Positions 1 to 5,284 of a DNA stretch of 5,388 nucleotides are shown here, piece by piece. The position numbers and the translations under genes are program-made. Positions within the stretch are counted from its first letter, which is position 1; every line of letters starts with the position of its first letter. The notes below the pieces were generated by a model. The model worked only from the letters and a program-made list of their open reading frames with translations, did no database searches and was not told the DNA's origin. The stretch comes from an uncultured Leucothrix sp. (GTDB lineage: Bacteria > Pseudomonadota > Gammaproteobacteria > Thiotrichales > Thiotrichaceae): the NCBI GenBank assembly GCA_938004025.1, contig CALKXC010000209.1, positions 1 through 5,388 of the forward strand, in the 5' to 3' direction.

Positions 1-187
1 CTTGTAAATAGGTTGGATCTGCTTCCCCGCGAACGGGTAGGTAAATAGCAATGTGCTTGGCGTTATTAAGCGCAGCACTATTGAGTATTTCATGACATAT
101 TTTCTTCGAGAGGATCGACTGTTGATCTTTGGTGAGCGTTGCGCGTTGCGTTTGAATTCTGCTGCGAATTGATGACTGATCTATCAC
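1..187 (-). CDS. ygfA: 5-formyltetrahydrofolate cyclo-ligase, N-terminal part (cut by window edge)
   Basis: Reading the minus strand from 187 gives 62 codons without a stop, running off the left edge. The family (5-FCL, also MTHFS) makes 5,10-methenyl-THF from 5-formyl-THF with ATP, in the cytoplasm, as part of one-carbon metabolism. The identifying stretch is residues 45-59, HIAIYLPVRGEADPT, which matches the conserved folate-binding region including the Gly-Glu pair. Before it lies the usual helical N-terminus with Arg/Lys residues and a 'TLTKDQQ' segment like the 'LSPEQQ' of homologues. The start is GTG at 187-185: an in-frame TAG lies three codons upstream and no ATG occurs in the visible frame. 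The Shine-Dalgarno is weak (GAGA-like). Roughly the last two thirds of the usual ~190 residues lie outside. The mltD terminator upstream implies a separate promoter, which I could not locate convincingly. In many gammaproteobacteria this gene follows 6S RNA, but no room for 6S RNA exists here. Confidence 0.85.
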   Translation of the reverse strand, partial: MIDQSSIRSRIQTQRATLTKDQQSILSKKICHEILNSAALNNAKHIAIYLPVRGEADPTYLQ

Positions 188-317
188 TGCTCTCTAACCC
201 TGAATAATAAGTAGTAGCCTTAATAATGCGATTAGGATTTGATGGACGCCAGCAAAAAAAAAGACCCCTGAATCCTATTAGAAGCAGGGGCCTTTGGTCT
301 TTGTTATTTTATCGGGC
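188..317. other. Intergenic gap between mltD and the cyclo-ligase gene
   Basis: This gap of 130 bases contains the mltD terminator and must hold, or lie close to, the promoter of the cyclo-ligase gene. On the minus strand a TATTAT sequence occurs about 20 bases before the GTG start, but I see no matching -35 element at a good distance. An ATG-initiated plus-strand frame from 226 runs into the mltD gene antisense and carries no recognisable protein, so I do not count it. A 6S RNA (about 180 bases) does not fit. Confidence 0.6.
254..290 (-). terminator. Intrinsic terminator downstream of mltD
   Basis: On the minus strand a perfect six-pair GC-rich stem, CCCCTG (290-285) with CAGGGG (270-265), encloses a 14-base loop. 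It is followed by TC and then nine consecutive T (262-254). It begins 28 bases past the mltD stop codon, the expected place for its terminator. An outer pairing of AAAGACC (260-266) with GGTCTTT (296-302) is also possible, and on the plus strand it would be followed by a T-rich stretch. The structure might therefore act weakly in both directions, but no plus-strand gene is seen to end here. Confidence 0.85.
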
Positions 318-1982
318 TTACAAGAGTCGCAGACGTGATCCCGTTTTAATACGACTAGATCGAATTCCATTAAGACGCTTCAACTTGTTTACAGTTGTTC
401 CATGTCTCATCGCAATACGATACAGCGTATCGCCTCTTCTTACCTTATGCGTCTTATACCCACGACGTTTTGATGCATAACGTTTCTTATAACGCTTTTT
501 ATAACGTTTCTTTGAGCGTTGCTTAATCGTCGTGCCTCGAATACTGACGGCTTTCTCAGGAGGTAACTGATGAATAACATTAGCTAGATGTTGAGCAACA
601 TTTCTTGGTAACAAAATGCGTTTGCTAACGCGTGGCGTAGTAACCCCTTTTAAAAAATTAGGATTTAAGCTGGTTAACGTGTCAGATGCTAAACCTGCAG
701 CCCGTGCAGCTTTCACCAAATTCACGGGTTTATTGACGTGGATCTCAACTAATTTCGGTGTATTAGGAGTCACCGGTAAACGGAAACCGAATGCACCTGG
801 ATTGGCAAGAATTTCTTTATAAGCAAGTAAGCGTGGTACATATTCGCGAGTTTCGCGAGGGAGTTTTAAGTTCCAATAGTCAGTTTTACGACCTCTGGCT
901 CGATTATATTTTATCGCGCGGCCGACTCGACCTTCTCCAGCGTTATAGGCAGCAAGCGCTAAAAACCAATCACCTTTAAATTGGCGATGTAGTTTTTGTA
1001 AGTAATCTAATGCCGCGCGTGTCGACTCAAGTGCATCCATTCGACCATCAAAACCGCGGTTTTGCTTTAAACCATAAATCCGTCCAGTTGAAGGAATAAA
1101 CTGCCACATGCCGGCAGCACCCGCATGCGAGTAGGCTGTGTTTACATAGGCACTTTCAACGAATGGTAGTAGTGCTAACTCAGTTGGCATGCGTCGACGT
1201 TTGAGTTCGTTAACAACGATATGTAAATAATCCGTTGCGCGATTAGCAATACGTTGAAGTCTTGCTGGCTTTCTTCCGTAATCTCTTACAAATTTTTGTA
1301 CCTGTCGGCGATAACCGTGGTTACCCATCTGATACCCAGCTCTTACATGATTCCACATATCTTCATGAGGTGCGTGAGATGGATTTTGTCTGTAATTTAG
1401 ACGAGTTGCAGCACTGGCAGGCGTTAAAATTGGTCTTTGCGGAGCCGCTCTCTGTACTTGCTGCTGTTGAGGGCGTTGCTCAGGAATTAAGCCAGCTAAT
1501 TCCATCAGTATCTTTTCGTATAATGGATTGTCTAGCAAAGGGTCTGCTTGTGAAACCCGATAAACCTGAGGCTGAATGTTTCTTGCCGGCTGATATTGTG
1601 TCTGAACCGCGCGAGTAGGCCTAGGTAAATTAACTCGTTGGTGGTTAGCGGTTGTAGGCCGACGAAATACTGATGGCTTATCTGTATATCTTGGGTTATG
1701 GCCTTGCCCTAAAATCTGCTGTGCAGCCTGATATAAATCGTTTGTTTTATAGTCGCCAGGAAAATTTAGCTGTTGAGAATTAAAAGCGTCATGGCTGTTG
1801 TTTGTTCTGGATCTTGTTGCACTTAGAAATGCGACTTCTTCCTTAACAATATATGGTGAGCTGGCAGCGGCCTGAGTTGGAATCGTTTTAATATGGTTGG
1901 TGCCGACACTGCTGCAACCGGTTACAACTGACATTGAGAGTGCTGCCGCTATTGCTAGCGAAAGATTTCTAGACTGTCCCAT
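318..1982 (-). CDS. mltD: Membrane-bound lytic murein transglycosylase D (lipoprotein, SLT + LysM)
   Basis: The 554-residue protein cleaves peptidoglycan glycan strands, leaving 1,6-anhydro-muramic ends, and probably sits on the inner face of the outer membrane. Residues 1-23 are a lipoprotein signal with lipobox VTGC (20-23); Cys23 is followed by Ser, compatible with outer-membrane sorting. Residues 24-205 are low-complexity, rich in Gln, Pro, Arg and Asn. The SLT domain spans about 235-395, with catalytic Glu276 in PFVESAY, then GMWQFIPSTG (291-300) and AAYNAGEGRV (344-353). Residues 408-465 resemble the LysM-like region that follows SLT in E. coli MltD. A strongly basic linker (488-510) holds KKRY three times, and one clear LysM domain fills 511-554. 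At 554 residues it is about 100 longer than E. coli MltD, mostly at the N-terminus. Start: ATG at 1982 with AAGGG seven bases upstream. It is transcribed alone, diverging from the yafS-rnhA-dnaQ operon and ending in a terminator at 254-290. Confidence 0.95.
   Translation of the reverse strand: MGQSRNLSLAIAAALSMSVVTGCSSVGTNHIKTIPTQAAASSPYIVKEEVAFLSATRSRTNNSHDAFNSQQLNFPGDYKTNDLYQAAQQILGQGHNPRYTDKPSVFRRPTTANHQRVNLPRPTRAVQTQYQPARNIQPQVYRVSQADPLLDNPLYEKILMELAGLIPEQRPQQQQVQRAAPQRPILTPASAATRLNYRQNPSHAPHEDMWNHVRAGYQMGNHGYRRQVQKFVRDYGRKPARLQRIANRATDYLHIVVNELKRRRMPTELALLPFVESAYVNTAYSHAGAAGMWQFIPSTGRIYGLKQNRGFDGRMDALESTRAALDYLQKLHRQFKGDWFLALAAYNAGEGRVGRAIKYNRARGRKTDYWNLKLPRETREYVPRLLAYKEILANPGAFGFRLPVTPNTPKLVEIHVNKPVNLVKAARAAGLASDTLTSLNPNFLKGVTTPRVSKRILLPRNVAQHLANVIHQLPPEKAVSIRGTTIKQRSKKRYKKRYKKRYASKRRGYKTHKVRRGDTLYRIAMRHGTTVNKLKRLNGIRSSRIKTGSRLRLL
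477..512 (-). repeat. Three tandem 12-base repeats encoding KKRY x3 in mltD
   Basis: On the plus strand the unit ATAACGTTTCTT occurs at 477-488 and 501-512, with a two-mismatch copy, ATAACGCTTTTT, at 489-500. In the mltD frame they encode Lys-Lys-Arg-Tyr three times (residues 491-502). All three units encode the same peptide, since the base differences are synonymous. It is an in-frame minisatellite whose copy number could vary without breaking the reading frame. Confidence 0.9.
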
Positions 1983-1989
1983 TTTTATA

Positions 1990-1994
1990 CCCTT
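1990..1994 (-). promoter_or_regulatory. Ribosome binding site of mltD
   Basis: Minus-strand AAGGG lies seven bases before the ATG at 1982. It supports that start, which also gives a complete lipoprotein signal peptide. Confidence 0.7.
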
Positions 1995-2019
1995 TCCATC
2001 TTGCTGGTGATGGATTGTT

Positions 2020-2049
2020 ATTATTCTTAGAGGTTTGTTATTTGACCAA
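2020..2049 (-). promoter_or_regulatory. Possible sigma-70-type promoter for mltD
   Basis: On the minus strand TTGGTC (2049-2044) and AATAAT (2025-2020) are separated by 18 bases, placing transcription start about 30 bases before the mltD ATG. Both hexamers are imperfect, so this is only the best candidate I see in the divergent region. Confidence 0.35.
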
Positions 2050-2108
2050 TACTAACAAGCATTGTCTTAGCACTACCTGAATGGACCAAAGGTGTTAAGG
2101 AATAACGG

Positions 2109-2136
2109 TTGAATGACAAATAATTTCTACTATAGT
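2109..2136 (+). promoter_or_regulatory. Probable sigma-70-type promoter of the yafS-rnhA-dnaQ operon
   Basis: TTGAAT (2109-2114) and TATAGT (2131-2136) are separated by 16 bases. Transcription would begin near 2143, about 37 bases before the ATG at 2180. This also argues against the upstream GTG at 2138 as a start, since it would lie ahead of or at the transcript end. No operator was recognised; GACCAA occurs twice in the divergent region (2044 and 2084) without an obvious meaning. Confidence 0.6.
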
Positions 2137-2167
2137 CGTGAAATATCAAGTAGCATTATTGATTATC

Positions 2168-2173
2168 GGAGGT
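2168..2173 (+). promoter_or_regulatory. Strong ribosome binding site deciding the methyltransferase start
   Basis: GGAGGT is a near-ideal Shine-Dalgarno six bases before the ATG at 2180. The longer frame opening at GTG 2138 has no such site, so the ATG is preferred, shortening the protein by 14 residues. Confidence 0.85.
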
Positions 2174-2179
2174 CAAAGC

Positions 2180-2920
2180 ATGCAAACAAGTGAATCCAAT
2201 TTAAATCTTTGCCTTAACTGGTATGAAACGCTTGCAGGCAAGCAGGCATTGCAAGAGGTTGATGATCTTTGTGCTCAATATATGACAGGGATTTTTGGCT
2301 ATTATGCGCTTGAGATGGGTGCATTGAGTGGACACACACAGTTATTCAAACATTCAAGAGTGGCGTTTAGTGCTTCACTTGGTACCGATCAAGAGAAGAA
2401 TGACATTTTAGCGGTTCCAGAGCAGTTGCCCATCGAAACAGATAACATAGATTTGGTTGTGGCGAGTCATGTGTTAGAAGCAAGTATTGATCCACATAAA
2501 GTATTACGGGAAATTGATCGGATTTTAGTGCCGGAGGGCCAGTTTATTCTCATTGGTTTTAATCCTTGGTCGTTAATGCGTTCAGGGCATGCGCTACGTA
2601 AAAAAGTCGATTTGCCTAATATGTCAAGGGTTCGCGACTGGTTCTCATTACTTGGTTTTGAAATGCTGGATTTACAATATTTAGGTTTTAGACCTGGGTT
2701 ACAAAACGAAGCACTTTATAAACGTCTAGGATGGATGGAATCTTGCGGTAAGGTCGCGTGGCCCTTGTTTAGTAATCTTTACGTTATTCATGCAAAGAAA
2801 CAAGTCATCGCTCGCCGTCCATATAAAACTGTCTGGAAAGCACCGATATTATTGTCTGGCGGCAAAGTGGCTTTAAACCGCACAGCACAGCGCGTACGAA
2901 AAGAAAATTTTTCTAGCTAA
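2180..2920 (+). CDS. yafS: YafS-family class I SAM-dependent methyltransferase-like protein
   Basis: This 246-residue cytoplasmic protein heads the operon with rnhA and dnaQ. The family is identified from its order of segments: an N-terminal 'LNWYETLAGKQAL' (12-24), FGYYALEMGALSGH (39-52), a class I methyltransferase core 'DLVVASHVLEASIDPHKVL' (91-109) continuing as REIDRILVPEG (110-120), then GFNPWSLMR (126-134) and DWFSLLGFEML (153-163). The last two match the GFNP-S-M and DWLSLLNFEVL segments I recall from E. coli YafS. The usual glycine-rich SAM loop is missing: the corresponding place reads ALEMGALSG. Substrate and activity are unknown to me, and whether it still binds SAM is open. A basic C-terminal tail (205-242) could contact nucleic acid, which is conjecture. 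The start is fixed by the GGAGGT site. The gene ends 27 bases before rnhA. Confidence 0.85.
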   Translation: MQTSESNLNLCLNWYETLAGKQALQEVDDLCAQYMTGIFGYYALEMGALSGHTQLFKHSRVAFSASLGTDQEKNDILAVPEQLPIETDNIDLVVASHVLEASIDPHKVLREIDRILVPEGQFILIGFNPWSLMRSGHALRKKVDLPNMSRVRDWFSLLGFEMLDLQYLGFRPGLQNEALYKRLGWMESCGKVAWPLFSNLYVIHAKKQVIARRPYKTVWKAPILLSGGKVALNRTAQRVRKENFSS

Positions 2921-2947
2921 ATCCAACATTTCAAAAAATCGAATCAT

Positions 2948-3415
2948 ATGGCTAATAAAAAAACCGTAGAATTATTTACGGATGGCGGTTGTCGAGGGAA
3001 TCCTGGCCCAGGGGGTTGGGGTGCATTGCTGCGATTCGGGGGGCACGAGAAAGAACTCTATGGATATGATCCAGAAACAACTAATAACAGAATGGAATTA
3101 ATGGCCGCTATTTGTGGCCTTGAGACCTTGAATGAGCCATGCAAGGTTGTTTTAACCACAGACTCTCAATACGTAAGGCAGGGAATCACCACTTGGATTA
3201 CGAATTGGAAAGCCAAAAATTGGGTGACATCCGCAAAAAAGCCCGTTAAGAATAAGGACCTTTGGCAGCGTCTTGATGCTGCATCCGGCAAGCATGAGAT
3301 TGATTGGCGGTGGGTGAAAGGACACAGTGGTCATGCTGAAAATGAGCGAGTCGATGAGCTTGCCAATAGAGCGATGGATGAGAAATCCGGCAATCAGTCA
3401 ACAATAAGCGAGTAA
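2948..3415 (+). CDS. rnhA: Ribonuclease HI
   Basis: The 155-residue protein has the length and motifs of bacterial RNase HI, which cuts the RNA strand of RNA-DNA hybrids (R-loops, primers) using two metal ions. The catalytic carboxylates are visible at the expected spacing: Asp12 in [11 protein letters not shown], Glu50 in NNRMEL, Asp72 in TTDSQYV and Asp136 in NERVDELA. The catalytic-loop histidine is His126 in KGHSGH. The Trp/Lys-rich basic handle (about 83-105, [11 protein letters not shown] and following) that grips the hybrid is present, so full activity is expected. The ATG at 2948 has no Shine-Dalgarno; the preceding bases are A-rich. With only 27 bases after the upstream stop, translation may depend partly on ribosomes coming from yafS. 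dnaQ follows after three bases. In E. coli rnhA and dnaQ are divergent, whereas here they are tandem. Confidence 0.98.
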   Translation: MANKKTVELFTDGGCRGNPGPGGWGALLRFGGHEKELYGYDPETTNNRMELMAAICGLETLNEPCKVVLTTDSQYVRQGITTWITNWKAKNWVTSAKKPVKNKDLWQRLDAASGKHEIDWRWVKGHSGHAENERVDELANRAMDEKSGNQSTISE

Positions 3416-3418
3416 GTT

Positions 3419-4129
3419 ATGGGTCGACAAATAATAATGGATACTGAGACCACGGGACTTGAAACTCGTGATGGTCATCGAATTATTGAGATCGGTTGTG
3501 TAGAGGTGATCGATCGAAAAATGACAGGTCACAATTATCATCAATATTTGCAACCAGATCGTGAGAGTGATGAGGGGGCGTTAGAAGTCCACGGAATTAC
3601 GTCAGAGTTTTTAGCTGATAAGCCAAGATTTCATGAAGTGGCTGCAACCTTCATTGATTATATTAAAGGAGCTGAGTTAATTATCCATAACGCTCCGTTT
3701 GATATTGGGTTCTTGAACTACGAACTATCTAGGCTAGATGGCAATTGGGGTGTCATTGAGTCGATTTGCACCATTACCGACTCGCTAACTATGGCTCGCG
3801 AGATGCATCCGGGCCAACGGAATAGTTTGGATGCTTTATGCAAACGTTATGATATTAATAATTCACACCGTGAGCTTCATGGTGCATTACTAGATTCTGA
3901 GATATTGGGTGACGTTTATCTGGCTATGACCGGTGGGCAAGTGACAATGAGCCTTGATACGAAGCGTAATGAGACCACTGAAACAGAAGATGAAGATGCA
4001 AATATCGGGCGAATTGCACTCCCTCAAGATGCACTAAAAGTTATTCGTGCCGACGCTGCTGAGCTCGGTGTGCACCAAGAGAGATTGTCAGCAATACAGG
4101 AAATGTCTGGGAAAAAGCTCTGGCATTAA
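3419..4129 (+). CDS. dnaQ: DNA polymerase III epsilon subunit (3'-5' proofreading exonuclease)
   Basis: The 236-residue protein is the proofreading subunit of the replicase core, binding alpha and theta and removing mispaired 3' ends. The DEDDh catalytic set is complete: Asp8 and Glu10 in MDTETTG (ExoI), Asp95 in HNAPFD (ExoII), and His154 and Asp159 in HGALLDSE (ExoIII). Straight after the domain lies QVTMSL (174-179), the position of the beta-clamp binding motif QTSMAF in E. coli epsilon. The linker to the C-terminus is acidic (184-194, many Glu/Asp/Thr) rather than Gln-rich. The C-terminal segment, residues 212-236 ending GKKLWH, resembles the alpha-binding tail of E. coli epsilon. ATG 3419 lies three bases after the rnhA stop, implying translational coupling; the Shine-Dalgarno is weak. 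The stop TAA overlaps the stop codon of the convergent PAP2 gene. Confidence 0.97.
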   Translation: MGRQIIMDTETTGLETRDGHRIIEIGCVEVIDRKMTGHNYHQYLQPDRESDEGALEVHGITSEFLADKPRFHEVAATFIDYIKGAELIIHNAPFDIGFLNYELSRLDGNWGVIESICTITDSLTMAREMHPGQRNSLDALCKRYDINNSHRELHGALLDSEILGDVYLAMTGGQVTMSLDTKRNETTETEDEDANIGRIALPQDALKVIRADAAELGVHQERLSAIQEMSGKKLWH

Positions 4130-4137
4130 CCTTTTTC
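4111..4137. terminator. Possible weak bidirectional hairpin at the dnaQ / PAP2 convergence
   Basis: GAAAAAG (4111-4117) and CTTTTTC (4131-4137) are perfect inverted repeats around a 13-base loop that contains both stop codons. The stem is A/T-rich and its T-run lies inside the stem, so it is not a classic terminator on either strand. It is the only candidate between two operons that face each other without a gap. Confidence 0.35.
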
Positions 4138-4890
4138 TCTGTGTAGCAGCTCGGTTATTGACCTAAGCGCATAGGCGATGCAAAACAAAGCAACGGCGGT
4201 GCTAAGCCATTGTCCCGATGGATAGGCTGTTTTATTGATAAGGCAGTAAATTCCTGAAAATAACGCAATAAAGTAGCCCGCCAAAGCCAACTTCTCTGGG
4301 ACTTCTTCATGCAACCGTGAATTGATTTCTACTGCCAGCCAACCAATTACTCCTCCTAACAAAGCACCAAATAACACATCACTGGGCCAATGTGCTCCTA
4401 CACTAATTCTTGAAAAGCTTATTATGGCTGCGAGAGAAAAAACAGCAATGCTAACGGTCCGTTTCTGATGCCAAGCACTTATTAAACCCATGAGCGAAAA
4501 AATCGTCAGAGTATGACCTGATGGGAAACTTGGTGAACTAGGAGTTGGCCCTATCAAATGGTAAGTGCCAATTTCTAACACATCGCTAGGGCGCTCGAAT
4601 CCAAAACCATGCTTTAGGCTGTAGTTAGTGAGTAAAGCCAGAATGAGCGTTATAAAGAAAGCACGCAAAAACAGTTGTCTACGATAAAACAAAACAAAGA
4701 TTAACAGTGGCGCTACAATTGGATCGGATAGGGTAGTAGTCACTCCCCAAAAGGCGTCGGGCAGATTTTGACTAAGCTGATTCAATCCTAAAAATAGGCC
4801 TCTATCCACCCCACTGATAAGACATGTCACTAGCAAAAAAAACGACAGTAAGCAAAATACTAAAGGGAAGGGGGTATTGAGTTGTTTCAT
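4126..4890 (-). CDS. PAP2-family integral membrane phosphatase
   Basis: From ATG 4890 the protein has 254 residues and about six or more membrane segments (8-26, 57-70, 73-90, 127-140, 145-160, 172-187, 200-218, 228-243). The three phosphatase motifs are intact: Lys93 to Arg100-Pro101 (KHGFGFERP), Pro123-Ser-Gly-His126 (SFPSGH) and Ser160-Arg161 with His167 and Asp171 (SRISVGAHWPSD). The family dephosphorylates lipid phosphates, such as undecaprenyl pyrophosphate, phosphatidylglycerol phosphate or lipid A; the sequence does not tell me which. The start was chosen because the ATG overlaps the DUF423 stop as ATGA and follows AAAGGG by about seven bases. The longer frame begins at a TTG (4929) inside the upstream gene without an evident site. 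It is the second gene of a two-gene unit and ends overlapping dnaQ by four bases. Confidence 0.9.
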   Translation of the reverse strand: MKQLNTPFPLVFCLLSFFLLVTCLISGVDRGLFLGLNQLSQNLPDAFWGVTTTLSDPIVAPLLIFVLFYRRQLFLRAFFITLILALLTNYSLKHGFGFERPSDVLEIGTYHLIGPTPSSPSFPSGHTLTIFSLMGLISAWHQKRTVSIAVFSLAAIISFSRISVGAHWPSDVLFGALLGGVIGWLAVEINSRLHEEVPEKLALAGYFIALFSGIYCLINKTAYPSGQWLSTAVALFCIAYALRSITELLHREKG

Positions 4891-5273
4891 TCTTGGCCCT
4901 TTAGTGTAGCGATAAATAAGCTGATCCAAGCTGCTATCATTAATGTTCCACCAACCGGTGTGATCATTGCAAATGCCTTGATTCCGCTGAGTACATAAAC
5001 ATACAGGCTACCTGAAAATAATACGGTTCCAACTACCATAAGCCAGCCAGCAATGTTTAATAAGCTTAGTTTTAGCTTGTGAGGAGATAATAGGAAAATT
5101 ATCATTAAACCCAGCGCATGATAGAGTTGATAGCGAGCCGCCGTTTCAAAGCTGGCAATGAGTTTTGCTTCGACAGCCATGCTTTTTAGTCCATGTGCAC
5201 CAAAAGCTCCAAACAAAACACTGAGTGCTGCGAAAGTAATTCCTATCAGCAGAAACTTCTTAAATTCAGGCAA
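4887..5273 (-). CDS. ygdD: DUF423 (YgdD-family) small integral membrane protein
   Basis: The 128-residue protein has four predicted membrane segments (about 6-24, 49-64, 70-96, 100-124), the usual size and layout of DUF423. Family signatures are GAFGAHGLK (22-30), YQLYHALG (48-55), FSGSLY (86-91) and TPVGG (105-109). No biochemical function is established for the family as far as I know. The start is TTG at 5273: AAGGA (5284-5280) lies six bases before it, an in-frame TAA sits four codons upstream, and the first internal Met (32) would remove the conserved GAFGAHG. Its stop codon overlaps the ATG of the PAP2 gene (ATGA), so the two are very probably translated together. The start codon lies 11 bases from the start of a divergent plus-strand gene. 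Confidence 0.92.
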   Translation of the reverse strand: MPEFKKFLLIGITFAALSVLFGAFGAHGLKSMAVEAKLIASFETAARYQLYHALGLMIIFLLSPHKLKLSLLNIAGWLMVVGTVLFSGSLYVYVLSGIKAFAMITPVGGTLMIAAWISLFIATLKGQE

Positions 5274-5279
5274 AATAAA

Positions 5280-5284
5280 TCCTT
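5280..5284 (-). promoter_or_regulatory. Ribosome binding site for the TTG start of the DUF423 gene
   Basis: Minus-strand AAGGA lies six bases before the TTG at 5273, the only well-placed initiation codon in the frame. The site abuts the first base of the ATG of the divergent gene at 5285. Confidence 0.75.

Noticed and set aside
188..317. 6S RNA (ssrS), which often precedes the cyclo-ligase gene in gammaproteobacteria
   Set aside because: The gap is only 130 bases, already holds the mltD terminator, and shows no long hairpin with a central bubble.
226..480. An 84-residue plus-strand open frame over the mltD terminator and 3' end
   Set aside because: It runs through the terminator and antisense to the LysM domain; the Arg/Leu-rich composition is what a shadow frame would give.
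616..979. Two short plus-strand open frames opposite the SLT and LysM-like regions of mltD
   Set aside because: They are antisense to conserved coding sequence, overlap each other and resemble no known protein.
1262..1618. A 118-residue plus-strand open frame opposite mltD
   Set aside because: It lies wholly antisense to the well-supported mltD gene, over its Gln/Pro-rich part where biased codons keep the opposite strand open. It has no recognisable domain and no convincing ribosome binding site.
2040..2100. Two GACCAA copies as a possible operator in the mltD-yafS divergent region
   Set aside because: Six-base matches about 40 bases apart are easily due to chance, and neither is part of a clear palindrome.
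3152..3334. A 60-residue minus-strand open frame inside rnhA
   Set aside because: It is antisense to the catalytic region of rnhA, with no ribosome binding site or recognisable motif.
4130..4140. A tRNA gene after dnaQ, as in E. coli
   Set aside because: The convergent PAP2 gene begins its stop codon within dnaQ, so there is no space, and no cloverleaf is seen.
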